DNA of 64,000 nucleotides from Glandiceps talaboti (lineage: Eukaryota > Hemichordata > Enteropneusta > Spengelidae): contig NC_135549.1 in NCBI RefSeq assembly GCF_964340395.1, positions 551,501-615,500 of the forward strand, given 5' to 3'. How positions within the stretch are numbered: the first letter of the stretch is position 1; every line of letters starts with the position of its first letter. Below the pieces are notes generated by a model. It was given only the letters and a program-made list of their open reading frames with translations. It had not been told where the DNA came from and made no database searches. The translations under genes were made by a program, and so were the position numbers. Below are positions 22,242 through 33,573 of this stretch, piece by piece.

Positions 22242-22316
22242 TACAATAGACACCGGTGGAAAGATAAACAACGCGGCTCCGCCTTGTTGTTTATCTTTCC
22301 ACCGGTGTCTATTGTA
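22242..22316. repeat. Near-perfect hairpin, 31-bp arms
   Basis: Left arm 22242-22272 (begins TACAATAGACACCGGTGGAA) is exactly complementary to 22286-22316, with a 13-bp GC-rich loop. TA at both tips suggests a minimal TA-flanked foldback element. It lies 136 bp before the dehydrogenase start codon, so it may fall in the promoter or 5' UTR. Confidence 0.9.
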
Positions 22317-22451
22317 TACATAATTGCTGATGCCTCCCTACATGCAGTCGCGGATGCAGTCTGAATCTGATGACCTTACGTGTAATAACCTGTATACATG
22401 TACTTTGACCTGGCCTCGACTAGAGCGTAAAGTCTACAAATACTGTATTTG

Positions 22452-25400
22452 ATGATGGGTCGGTTTTGGAAGGTTCTTGGGTTTTCCGTCCTCGTACTTG
22501 CTATTTATATGGCATACGTGTCTCGGGACACTTTTGATCCAGGTTAGCCTACGTGTGGTCCTGTTTGTAGACGGTGCACGCGTTTCGCTCAAATCAAGGA
22601 CTACTTACTGAGTGAATATGACATGTATGATTATGAATACGTTTGCAAGCAGGACTAGCTAGCCTACCTCTAGACTTGAGAACGGCTATCTTTACACTAT
22701 ATTCCGCTATCCTAACTATATAACTGACATTTTGAAATGAAGTTAGGGAACGGAGCAAAAATTCAAAATGTCAGTTAGGATAGCGGAATACATTGTAGCT
22801 TAGTATAGCCGTTCTCAAGTCTACAGTACAGGTAGGCTAGATCCAGGTAAGTGATATAATAGCACTGTTAGTCCTGTGGGTTAGGATCTCTTGCTATCAG
22901 TGGAGTAGGTGCGGGCGTATTAGCCCTGCTTACAGGCGGGGCACGAGTCTATATTGCTGACTTGACTCTGGAGAAATAGTAAGGACAATTGTCAGAATTG
23001 AGTCCTGGATTACTCCGTATGCAAGCAGGACTAGGGGCCTATGTGTGTATACCCCTTACGAAAATGTACAATAGGATTACAAGATTCCTGTAAGATAGGA
23101 TGATCATGTCTTAAAGGACATATTTCCTGCAGTCCTAAAGATATTCTAAAATTGTTCTGTATTTTTTTTTTTTAAATCTACAGGTATAACATACTTCAGC
23201 ACTTCTATGTCAGTTTACATGAAGATTACAATAACAGAAATTTGAATTTTCTACATTTTAACGAAAGATCAATAATGATTTCATACATTGGTATATTCCA
23301 CCATGCAAATCCATTACTAACTTAATTGACAGTGATGTTCCTAAAAGAATCCTATAGGAATCATATAGTACTCCTAAAGAATCGTATAGTACTCCTAAAA
23401 GAATCCTATGGGAATCATATAGTACTCCTAAAAGAATCCTATAGGAATCGTATAGTACTCCTAAAAGAATCCTATAGGAATCATATAGTACTCCTAAAAG
23501 AATCCTATAGGAATCATATAGTACTCCTAAAAGAATCCTATAGGAATCGTATAGTACTCCTAAAAGAATCCTATAGGAATCGTATAGTACTCCTAAAAGA
23601 ATCCTATAGGAATCGTATAGTACTCCTAAAAGAATCCTATAGGAATCGTATAGTACTCCTAAAAGAATCCTATAGGAATCGTATAGTACTCCTAAAAGAA
23701 TCCTATAGGAATCGTATAGTACTCCTAAAAGAATCCTATAGGAATCATATAGTACTCCTAAAAGAATCCTATAGGAATCATATAGTACTCCTAAAAGAAT
23801 CCTATAGGAATCGTATAGTACTCCTAAAAGAATCCTATAGGAATCGTATAGTACTCCTAAAAGAATCCTATAGGAATCGTATAGTACTCCTAAAAGAATC
23901 CTATAGGAATTGTATAGTATTCCTAAAAGAATCCTATAGGAATCGTATAGTACTCCTAAAAGAATCCTATAGGAATTGTATAGTATTCCTAAAAGAATCC
24001 TATAGGAATCGTATAGTACTCCTAAAAGAATCCTATGGGAATTCTGAAGTATCCCTATAAGATATCCTATAGGAACCCTTTAGCATTCCTAAAAGACATC
24101 CTATAGGAACTCTTTAGTATTCCTAAGAAAGGGGCCAAAGTCTTATAAGATTTTCTTATAGGAATAATTTATAGGATTCCTATAAGACTTTTTCCCATAG
24201 GATGCTATAGGATGTTTTCATAAGGGTATGGTATACAACTACACCCAGATTCAGATTCATCATGGTGCATGAAACAAATTAAATTCTGAAATAGATAAAA
24301 AGCTCACTTTATGACAGAAATATACTTTTTCCTTTATAGTTTCAAAGCCTGCCTGTATATTAAAGTATAAATATTCATGGCCATATGTCAGTGTTTTACA
24401 ATGATATGTTTTTATGCAATAGTCATTTAAATTAAGTCAGTAAGGAGAACCAAATCTATGATTTGTTTACAGAGAGTATACGAGGAAAACGTGTTATAGT
24501 AACAGGTGCTAGTACTGGAATCGGTGAACAAGTAGCCTACCACTATGCAAAGCTGGGTGCCAAGATACTCATCACTGCTAGAAGAGAAAATCTACTGAAG
24601 CAGGTTTGATTAATCTAAAATGTCTTGATTTTCACAGCCAGAAATTAAGGGTCAAAATGTCTACAATTCAGCCAAACACTAAGAGTCAGATGTCTACATT
24701 TCATCCACAAGCCTTTGAAAAATTTGAAAGTTAATTGGCAACCTGGATTCTATCAATCAATCAATCAATCTGCAAAGTTTATATAGCGCCAAAATCCAAA
24801 AACATTGTTTTGCTCTATGACGCTCAATGGCTAAACCACACTGTATGCTTTGGAGAATAAGTGCGTTTTCAGTTTTCTTTTGAAAGTTTCCAAGTTTGGA
24901 GATTCTCTGATGTCGAGTGGTAGTACGTTCCATAGTTTAGGCGCAGCATATGAAAATGCATGGCCACCATATGTGATGGTTTTGTAGGTTGTACATGTTA
25001 AAAGTTTCTTGGTGGATGAACGGAGTGTACGAGTTGGAATATAGGGCTGGAGCAGATCACTGATGTACGCGGGAGTCTGGTTGTAAATAGCCTTGAAAGT
25101 TAACAGCAAAATATTGTAGTCAATCCTGAGACGAACTGGTAACCAATGGACATATTTTTGAATATCTCAGAAAGATTTCAAAATCAGCAACTTGGAAACT
25201 GTGCTGTCCAGAATGTGGGGTCAAAGGTCGTACATGTATTCAGAGGGGATCAAACCTCTACATGTGGTAAGAGTCAAAAGTCTACATGAGCTGAAAAAAA
25301 GTGGGTCAAAACTGCTGTACGTATGTATATGGCCTTACTCTGCAAGTATACCTCCCCAAGGGATATTCTGCATATATATAGTTGCATACATTAATTTGAG

Positions 25401-27483
25401 TATATTCAAAGACCAACAGTAAAATACGACTGTTTGATCTTAATCTTTATAGGTGACAGCAAAATGTCTAGAGTTAGGTGCACAAAAAGCATACTATTTA
25501 CCCCTAGACATGGCTAAAGTTAATGAAACCGGAAAACTGATCACAGAAGCAGAAAAGAAGCTCGGTGGGTTGGATTACTTGATCTTAAACCATGCACTGT
25601 ACTACTGGGAATTATGGGATGGCAATGTGGAGAAACTGCAAAACATGATGAATATCAACTTTGTGTCCTTCGTAAACCTGGCCAGCACAGCGATACCAAT
25701 ACTGACAAAAAGTAATGGTAGTATAGTTGTTGTGTCATCTGCTGCAGGTAAGACTTATCAGGTGTTGTATTATATATTTTTACATTACTAGATGCTCTCT
25801 TGCTATTAAATCAACATCATGAATTAATTGATAGATTAGCCCTATATAGCTGCCCCAAAAAAATGAGCTGAATTTGCTAACTAATAGTCATTGAAGATGG
25901 AGTCAATTAGTATTCCTGACAAGTAGGTCTCATGATTTACTTTTCATAGGTGAACTTGAGAATCTACAGGCTATCGTATGCAGGGATGTAGATAAGGGTT
26001 GTAGCTGGTAAAAAGAACCAGCTACTCTGCAATTTCTTGACATTTATTTTCATGAATATGACACATAATGTGTTTAAAATTAAACAAAACCACTATACAT
26101 CCATAGTTAGACAGATTCATTGGTCTCCCTCATAGGTATGACCTATATTTTAGCCCCCTGAAGGGGGGACTATTACAATCCATGAAGGCCTATCACACAG
26201 TTTTCCGACACAGGTCTGCACTATACTACACATATACTACTATACTAGTGCTACACATGTGTGGCACTTACATCTCCTTTCTCATAATTATGTAAATTAG
26301 CTTTGCTGCACAGCTTTCCTCCATAGCTCTGCAAATGTGCTGCACAGCTTTCCCGCACATGTGCTGCACAGCTTCCGCACAGCTCTGCACAGCTTTCCCA
26401 CACAGCTCCCCACATGTGCAGCATAGCTTCCACACAGCTCTGCACAGCTTTCCCGCACAGCTCCCCACATTTGCAGCATAGCTTCCACACAGCTCTGCAC
26501 AGCTTTCCCGCACAGCTCCCCACATTTGCAGCACTAGTGCCGCACAGATCTGCACAGCTTTCCCGCACAGCTTCCCACATTTGCAGCATAGCTTCCACAC
26601 AGCTCTGCACAGCTTTCCCGCACAGCTCCCCACATGTGCAGCACAGCTTCCACACAGCTCTGCACAGCTTTCCCGCACAGCTTCCCACATTTGCAGCATA
26701 GCTTCCACACAGCTCTGCACAGCTTTCCCGCACAGCTCCCCACATGTGCAGCACAGCTTCCACACAGCTCTGCACAGCTTTCCCACACAGCTCCCCACAT
26801 TTGCAGCACTAGTGCTGCACAGCTCTGCACAGCTTTCCCACACAGCTCCCCACATTTGCAGCACTAGTGCTGCACAGCTTTTAGGTGGGAAAATAAATGA
26901 CAGAAAAGTAGTTATTTTCAACTGAAACTTACTTATGTCCTGGCACATATTACTACAAAAATTATAATGTCAAAAAAGTCATTGTGTATATTTTAAGTAA
27001 AGTGCTGATCGCTGATAACAATAACATGGAAATCTTGTTATTTCTATATTCAATTTGTCATACACACAAATTCAGTGATATATAAAAATTTCCAATATCA
27101 GTCTTCATCAGCACAGATATGTGCATGCAGGTTCAAAGTATGTGTAAATAAGTTGTAGGACTAAGCATATTTCAATATACACATGCACCTAATGCACAGA
27201 ACAGTAATCAAGCTAGGGAGTTAGCAATATGATTAAAATCTGATGTGGTGAAAGTGGCTAGATGTCTTTATTTACCACTATTTCCATCGTTTTGAGCCGT
27301 TTGTCTTTGTGAAGCCCCCTGAGCTTATTTTTTGGGGCATGACGACATCCCAGAGTGAACACCATTCTTTACATGTATTTACCCTCTTCTGTAGCACAAC
27401 TGAACTGATAAGATCAGTTCAGTAGTGCTATAGGCATGGTGCAGTGTCTGTCTGTCTGTCTGTGTGTGTGTGTGTGTGTGCAT

Positions 27484-27536
<53 letters not shown>

Positions 27537-28659
27537 TGGACAACTTAAACATAAAAACTGCCTTGGTATTTGTTGGGGACATTACTTTTGGTGTCTGGGA
27601 AATTGTTTAAAAAAATGCCTTTTTTGGTGAAAAAAACTTAAACTCAAAAACTACTGGGCAGATTGGTGAAATTTTATGGGAACGTTCTTTGGAGTGTGCA
27701 GTTTAAGATTTGTTCATGACATGATGGTGCCATCAGTAATATACAAATTAAACTATTGAGTTTATATCTCAAACTTATATCTGAAAAAGTGCTTGGTTAA
27801 TGAAACTGAAATTTGGTGAGATGTTTCTAGCAGTGTTATTCTGCAGATTTTCTTCACATATTTTGGCTCAATTGGTCCTAGCAACCATGACTAGGCCCAT
27901 AGCAACAGCCAAACAATGGTGTCTTTCACAAAGATAACGACAGGGATTTTTTAGATAAGTGAACAAACATTCTAAAAGTGTATGCAAATATTCCTAGCAA
28001 CAAGACCACGCCAATAGCAACAGCCAAATGATCACATATATTGCAAAGATAACAGGGATTAATAGACAAGTGAATAAACATTTAAAAAATGTATGTAAAT
28101 ATACTCAGCAAGAAGACCATGCCCATAGCAGCAACCAAATGGTTGCGTATATGCAAAGATAACAACAGGGGTGGATAGGCAACTGGACAAACATTCAGCA
28201 AATGAACACCTATACCAGCCACGGATAAACATTTTTAAAAACTGTAAAGTTGTGCTATAATGTCATTGGCGCTATTTTTTAAATTTGATTTCAGGATTTA
28301 TGGGAGTACCAGCAATGATGGCTTATTGTTCTTCCAAATTTGCTGTACATGGCTTTGTAGCAGGGTTGCGCCAAGAACTCATGATACAAGATAAAAATGT
28401 CTCAATTACTCTCTGTATACTAGGCTACATTAAAACAGATCATTCGGTAGAAGTGGTAGGACGTCTTTTTAAACTTGATGATGATTATGCAATGTCGGCT
28501 GAAGAAACTGCAATGCAAATGATAAAGGCAGGAGCAAATAGGGTTAGAGATATCCATATTCCAAGGCAGTTGTTTTTCCTTAAGATTGCATATGGCATTT
28601 TCCCTGGAATACTAGATAGGCAAACTGTGGATGCAATGAAAACTGGCACTCTTACATGA
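22452..28659 (+). CDS. HSD11B1-like: 11-beta-HSD1-type short-chain dehydrogenase, isoform with exon 4a
   Basis: NADP(H)-dependent SDR, probably an ER-membrane oxidoreductase of steroid or other lipid carbonyls; substrate not deducible. Exons 22452-22542, 24473-24603, 25453-25747, 28295-28659; phases fit (1, 0, 1); 293 aa against about 292 in human HSD11B1. Residues 5-23 form an N-terminal signal anchor. Rossmann motif TGASTGIG at 41-48, LNHA at 119-122 (family variant of NNAG), catalytic S170 in VVVSSAAG, Y183 and K187 in YCSSK: the same numbers as the human enzyme. The start could also be the next Met (22455). Exon 1's donor is GATCCAG|GTTAGC, produced by a transposon insertion that also copied the original donor GATCCAG|GTAAGT to 22840-22848; read-through would hit an immediate TAG. 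A poly(A) signal lies at 28993. Orthology to HSD11B1 rather than HSD11B1L is not resolved. Confidence 0.9.
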
Positions 28660-31600
28660 AAACCAACTTCATTTCAAGTTTGAACCAATTCAAAATTCCA
28701 CATACAGAGACATTTTCATAAACAGTAACGAGAACACAGGAAGTCTAAAGGTTAATCTATCCATGCAGTGTTGAAGAAGTTTTATTGAAAAAGTTTGAGA
28801 TGTACATCTCCAGATCCTCTGTTATCATAACACTGAAAATTCGAAAACTGTAATCTTTAACAACACTCAAATCACACACCCAGTGTTGAAATAACAATAG
28901 GGATTTTTATTTGCTGTCTAATCATACATTCTCTTGTCTCTCTTACCAAGCACTTTACCATGACATGTATACTTTTACAATGAAAATTTTGTAATAAAAC
29001 CAAGAATTGTCAAACATCTTTGATAATTTCTTTAGAGCTATTCAATTTTTTGACATTTTTGATGATGTTAGTTAAAATAAAAAAGCTTTGAGAACATGCA
29101 TGGGTCATTATTGTTGTCTTGATTTGGTAATGTAAGAATTAATTTCAGAAGTTCAAAAGAAACCTAGCTTGGTGTAATTACCCTTGTTATTATTGTAAAA
29201 GATAACAATGTGGTTTCTGGTTTGTGATGTATATATTCTTTACTACCTTAACATACCATTGGCCAGTTTGGTTCTGCTAAAGTGCCCAATGTTATTATAA
29301 CTTCAGACCTCAACAAATCATTGATGGGTAGGTGGGTGGGTGGGTGGAGGTGATCATATATTGACCAAATCTGCTCTGCTGAAGTGCCTCTGTTTTGAGG
29401 TAGTGAAGAATATAATGGATATCAGCAGAGCAGATATGGTTAATGTGTTGAGGACCTAGTAAAGAACACCAGATTTCATATTGCTCAATTCAATACAATG
29501 TTTTATCAGGAATATGAGACAAGGAGTTCATACTATGTAAACAAAAAATAGTACCAATGGCGTTGTAGCACAACTGTACACTTTTTAGAAATATTTATCC
29601 ACATGCTGAGCCATGCTAAGTGTAGGAGTTCATTTGCTGAAGGTTTATCCAGTTATCTATCCACCCTAGTCTTCTTGCTAGGTATATTTGCATACATTGA
29701 ATCCACATTGTTATCTTTGTGATATACACAATCGGTTGGCTATTGCTATGGACATGGTCTTGTTGCTGGGGATATTTGCATATATCTTTTTAAAATTTAC
29801 TCACTTGCCTACCAGATGATGTTATTTTAGCAAAATATACTGATGTTTCTTTGTTGCTAAGAGTGTGGTCATGATTGCTGATAAGGCCAATTGTGTGAAC
29901 ATTTTTAAACAACATCTGGAGAATAACATGTCTAGAAACATCTCACCAAACCAGCCCTATTGACCAAATACTTTTTGTAATATAAATTTTTGACCAAAAT
30001 GCACATTTGCATATCGCTGATGAGATCATTACATGCTTAATAGATTGTCATCTGCTCATCCCCAAATGCATCCCATTAATTTCAGCCCTATCTATTTGGT
30101 AGTTTGGGAATTAAAGATTTTTGACCAAAACGACACATTTTTAGGCCTAATTTGCATATTCCTGATGGGATCAATATGTCATGAACAAACATCAAACTAC
30201 ATACCACTAAGAACATTCCCATCAAATTTCAGACCAATCTGCACTGTTATTTTGAGTTTAAGGTTTTGACCAAAAATGACATGTTTTTACCCAAATCACA
30301 CCACCTGTGATTTGATCATTTTGCTTTGAATAATTTTCCAATTAGACATCAAAGGGAATATCCCCCCAAATATCTAAACAATTGGCCATGTGGTTTTTGA
30401 GTTTAAATCATGCACACACACACACAGGCACCGCGCCATGCTATAAGCACTACTGAACCTTATCAGTACAGTGTGCTAAAAAACTAGTCAAAAATGGTGA
30501 CTGAGACAGAAAGCTTGATAATAACGCATAACAAAACCTGCCACTTTATAGAGAAGGCAAAAACTTTGACTGCTTTTAGTCAAGATATTTAAGTGTATAA
30601 TGTAATAAAAAATAGCACCAATGGTGTTTTAGCACAACTGTACAGTTTTTAAAAATGTTCTCCCATATGCTGATCCATGCGAGGTACATGTATAGGTGTT
30701 CATTTGCTGAATGATTATCCATACATTCATTTGTCTATTTATCCCTGTTATCTTTGCAATATATGTGATCACTTGGCTGTTACTATGGGCGTGGTCTTGT
30801 TGCTAGGCATATTTGCATTCATTTTTTGAATGTTTATTCATTTGTGCGTTATCTTTGCAATATACATGATTATTTGGTTGTTGCTATGGGCGTGGTCTTG
30901 TTGCTAGGCAAATTACATACATATTTTGAATGTTTATTCAATTGTCTATTCATCCCCATGATTATCTTTGTGAAATATACCATCAATTGGCTGTTCCTAT
31001 GGGTGTGGTCTTGTTGCTAGGTAAATTTACATACATTTTTGGAATGTTCATTCAATTATCTATTAATCCCTATTGTTATCTTTGCAATATATCTGATCAT
31101 TTGGCTGTTGCTATGGGCGTGGTCTTGTTGCTAGGCATATTTGCATACATTTTTTTTTAATGCTTATTCATTTCTCTATCAATTCGTGTTATCTTTGTAA
31201 TATATGTGATGACTTGGCTGTTGCTATGGGCGTGATCTTGTTGCTAGGCAAATTTACATACATTTTTTGAATGCTTATTCAATTTTCTTTTAATCCCAGT
31301 GGTTATCTTTGTGAAATACCTCAGTTTGGCTGTTGCTATGGGCATGGTCTTGTTGCTAGGCACATTTGCAAACATATTTTGAATGCTTAGACACCCCTAA
31401 GAATGTTCACACCAAATTTCAGACCGATCTGCCCAATAGTTTTTGAGTAAGTTTTTTGAGCAAAAATTACATTTTTCGACCCAAATAATCACACACCGGT
31501 AGTAAGATCATTTTGATTTGAACAATTTCCCAACTAGACACCCAGGTAATACACCCATCAAATATCATGGCAATCAGTACATGCAGGAAATTTAAACTGC

Positions 31601-32844
31601 CAAACACAGTATGATCATGGAGGTCTTGATATGACTATTTTTCTTTCCCCATAAAATGTGTGACTTCTTATTCTTTGTACAAACTTTTTTTTTGAATGCC
31701 TAAGGATTGTGCATTTATATGAACCTGTTTTTATATAATCATAATGTCTAAGATTTAATTCAGCTGTGCTAAAAACAGGCCTAGGTTGCCAAGCAACCTT
31801 AAACAGATATTAATCTTTACGCCATTGACACTGACATGTGAAGTAGCCCATAAAAGATTTAATGATTTCATTGCATCAATAAAACAAGAATCTTTCATTT
31901 CAAGTCAAAGCATTTTGTAATACAACAAATCATATTTTGAAACATAAAATGCACATTTCTGATGCAATCATTTTCATTTGAACAATTTCCCAACTAGATA
32001 CCCAAGGAAATGGACCCATCAAATATCATGGCAATCGGTTCAGCAGTTTTTGATTTTAAGTTGTTTACACACACACACACATCCACACAGACAGACAGAT
32101 GCCAGGCGATCCCTATAGCACTACTGAACCTCAGTTCAGTTCTGCTAAAAAGTGTTTGAGGTTATTAGATTCTTGTGAGTAGACTCAAGAGCAATTATCA
32201 CAGCTATCGAAAATAAGCATGAAGTTAAACAATGATGATGCTTGTACTATCTGTATTGTTTGCACATAATATGTATGCCATAGTATGTATGGACATTAAA
32301 TAATGTTGGTAAAATTGCCATGTGCTTCAATTACCACCACCCATTTTATACAAAAGAAAGATACACTCAACAGCAGCTATGTATCTGTTGTTGAAACACT
32401 ACGCATGAAACCAGTCTGGTTTTACTTTACCGATGAGAAACATTCATTCTTTTATTTATTTCAGGTCTGCATGGTGTCCCCATGATTGCTTCCTACTGTG
32501 CATCAAAACACGCTCTCGGTGGTTTCTTTGAGGCCTTCCGACACGAGTTGCTATTGAAGAAGATAAACGTTGCCATAACATATTTTATACCAGGTACCAT
32601 AGCAACAGAACATGGATTGTCCATTGCAAGGGATACTTTGAAAGTCCATGAATCATTTATAAATTTTTTAGCATCACCAGATGATACAGCCATGGCACTG
32701 ATAAAGAGTGCTGCTGCAAGGCAGAATATTGCATACTATCCTTGGTCTCATTCAAGACCTGGGGAAGTGATACATACACTATCACGTGATCTCAGTGACT
32801 TGATAATTTCAGTCATGGCTTATCCATACATGGAAAACCTTTAA
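22452..32844 (+). CDS. HSD11B1-like: Same dehydrogenase, predicted isoform with alternative last exon 4b
   Basis: Exon 32465-32844, preceded by TTATTTCAG, begins in the same phase as exon 4a. It encodes a second version of the C-terminal half: LHGVPMIASYCASKHALGG, then an IPGTIATEHG segment, ending at a TAA. Joined to exons 1-3 it gives 298 aa with Y183 and K187 again in register (YCASK). It aligns with exon 4a throughout but is strongly diverged, especially in the substrate-pocket region after K187. No separate Rossmann exons exist between 28660 and 32464, so a mutually exclusive terminal exon is likelier than a second gene. Alternatives: remnant of a duplicated gene, or a downstream gene that lost its 5' half. 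The absence of stops and an AATAAA at 32940 argue it is used. Confidence 0.72.
22545..22839. mobile_element. Foldback (Mutator-like) MITE inserted at exon-1 splice donor
   Basis: Direct repeats GATCCAGGT at 22536-22544 and 22840-22848 flank an element beginning TAGCCTAC and ending GTAGGCTA. Its long arms include TAGACTTGAGAACGGCTAT and TTCCGCTATCCTAACT on the left with their complements on the right. A 9-bp duplication with long inverted arms is typical of Mutator-like foldbacks. Without the nested insertion it is 188 bp. Confidence 0.85.
22553..22659. mobile_element. GTCCTG-family MITE, copy 3, nested in the foldback
   Basis: 107-bp insertion in the foldback's left arm, flanked by TAGCCTAC at 22545-22552 and 22660-22667 (8-bp duplication). 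Internal inverted ends GTCCTGTTTG / CAAGCAGGAC, and shares GACGGTGCACGCGTTTCGC with copy 1. Confidence 0.75.
22921..23033. mobile_element. GTCCTG-family MITE, copy 4, intact (dehydrogenase intron 1)
   Basis: 113 bp, from TAGCCCTGCTTACAGGCGGG to TATGCAAGCAGGACTA, TA at both ends. It is the uninterrupted relative of the split copy at 20501-21476, in reverse orientation. Confidence 0.8.
23331..24140. repeat. Minisatellite, 33-bp unit, about 21 copies plus decayed edge (dehydrogenase intron 1)
   Basis: Unit CCTAAAAGAATCCTATAGGA followed by ATCGTATAGTACT, containing the palindromes TCCTATAGGA and AGTACT. Being 11 codons it gives a false 244-residue frame. Beyond 24040 the units decay, showing the array's older margin, which continues to about 24215. 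Confidence 0.96.
24750..25145 (-). mobile_element. LINE 3' fragment with (GATT)n tail (dehydrogenase intron 2)
   Basis: Minus-strand frame 25109-24831 encodes the C-terminus of a CR1/L2-like LINE protein: LLTFKAIYNQTPAYISDLL, RTLRSSTKKLL, AFSYAAPKLWNVLPLDIR, FKRKLKTHLF. It is followed by GGCGCTATATAAACTT and (GATT)n at 24752-24770. Same class as 17556-17800 but a different copy. Confidence 0.9.
26300..26880. repeat. Minisatellite, 55-bp unit, about 10 copies (dehydrogenase intron 3)
   Basis: Unit AGCTCTGCACAGCTTTCCCG, CACAGCTCCCCACATTTGCA, GCATAGCTTCCACAC. Some units carry GCACTAGTGCTGCAC instead. GC-rich against its surroundings. The many Cys/Ala/Gly-rich frames here are artefacts. Confidence 0.95.
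27392..28257 (+). mobile_element. TAGCACAACT-family repeat, copy 1 (dehydrogenase intron 3)
   Basis: 866 bp bounded by TAGCACAACT and its complement AGTTGTGCTA. Order: AACTGA...TCAGTTCAGTAGTGCTATA hairpin, (GTCT)n(TG)n at 27445-27535, AAACTACTGGGCAGATTGGTG blocks, then reverse-oriented CCTAGCAACAAGACCA units of about 110 bp. It ends 37 bp before exon 4a. Non-coding; class unknown, terminal-inverted-repeat type likely. Confidence 0.75.
28993..28998 (+). terminator. Poly(A) signal after exon 4a
   Basis: AATAAA 334 bp past the exon 4a stop codon, the first good signal downstream. Confidence 0.6.
29566..30478 (-). mobile_element. TAGCACAACT-family repeat, copy 2
   Basis: 913 bp in reverse orientation: begins TAGCACAACTGTAC, ends GTACAGTGTGCTA, with CAGTAGTGC-type hairpin and (CA)n near the right end. 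Similarity to other copies continues about 25 bp outside the left tip (AAAAAATAG-ACCAATGGCG), so the true boundary may be further out. Confidence 0.72.
30630..32147 (-). mobile_element. TAGCACAACT-family repeat, copy 3 (longest)
   Basis: Begins TAGCACAACTGTACAG, ends in the AACCTCAGTTCAG hairpin and CTGCTA. Its extra length comes from amplification of the internal ~110-bp unit (30720-31385). A CAGACAGACAG block lies near 32088. It ends 317 bp before exon 4b. Confidence 0.72.
30720..31385. repeat. Internal tandem repeat, about 110-bp unit, 6 copies
   Basis: Each unit holds TGGCTGTTGCTATGGGCGTG, GTCTTGTTGCTAGGCA, ACATACATTTTTTGAATG and a CTTATTCAATT-TCTATTAAT segment. Shorter versions occur in copies 1 and 2. 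Confidence 0.88.
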
Positions 32845-32939
32845 CAATCAAATATATATGTAGCAATGAGAAATATTAGCAATATCAATGCAGTGTCCAA
32901 AACAAATAGAATTGTATCAACAAGTTTCATAATTTGTAT

Positions 32940-32945
32940 AATAAA
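32940..32945 (+). terminator. Poly(A) signal after exon 4b
   Basis: AATAAA 96 bp past the exon 4b stop codon, supporting independent use of this terminal exon. Confidence 0.6.
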
Positions 32946-32949
32946 GAAA

Positions 32950-33573
32950 AATGACCACAATATGAAACAGAATTTTGTGTCAGTTTTAAGAATGAAATTA
33001 TTTTAACAGTTGAATTGCATGAAATCAGTCCTTACACACACACACAGCCATGTCAATAGTTGAATTGCATGAAATCAGTCCTTACACCTTACAGGTGATT
33101 CCATTAGGAGGTCACCTGACCAAATGGCATAACATCATTATGCTGATGACATCTGAGTGATTCAGAAGAAAGCTATATAGTCATCTCAAAAACTAGATTC
33201 CAAGGTAACTTCTCCACTACTACTGATTCAAGTATCAATTTCTATTCTACTATCAAACGAAAACTTAACCTACAACTTTTGACGAAATTCTCTTCACTAT
33301 TTTTGTTCATAATCAACTTGATTAACTTGTCTCGATGACAATGGAAAATACATGGTGTATGTTCTGGTTTACAAAAATGGTGCAGTCTTGTACTACTGAC
33401 TGCATTATGCAAATGAAGCAAACCTATTTTTAGATATGCGACCTTTGACAATGATGAGTTTGTTTGATAGCAAAGTGACAGGCTGAAAGCAATGAGGACC
33501 GGAACATAAGTTCAAGATAAAAACAGTTAGCTAACTGTTAGCAATGGATACTTTAGTCACATCCTGAACATGA
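32950..33573. other. Intergenic, no gene seen
   Basis: Contains a short duplicated segment GTTGAATTGCATGAAATCAG (about 33009 and 33059). No coding signal was recognised before the LINE. Confidence 0.5.

Noticed and set aside
23326-24060. 244-codon plus-strand repeat protein (LLKESYRNRIV units)
   Set aside because: 33-bp minisatellite in intron 1 of the dehydrogenase; the array decays out of frame at its edge.
26251-26948. Cys-rich repetitive frames resembling a secreted or keratin-associated protein
   Set aside because: 55-bp minisatellite in an intron. The unit is not a multiple of three, so the frames rotate through the same motifs.
32465-32844. Separate second dehydrogenase gene downstream
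   Set aside because: Lacks any cofactor-binding exons of its own in the preceding 3.8 kb and begins with an acceptor in the phase of exon 3; treated as alternative exon 4b, though a gene remnant cannot be fully excluded.
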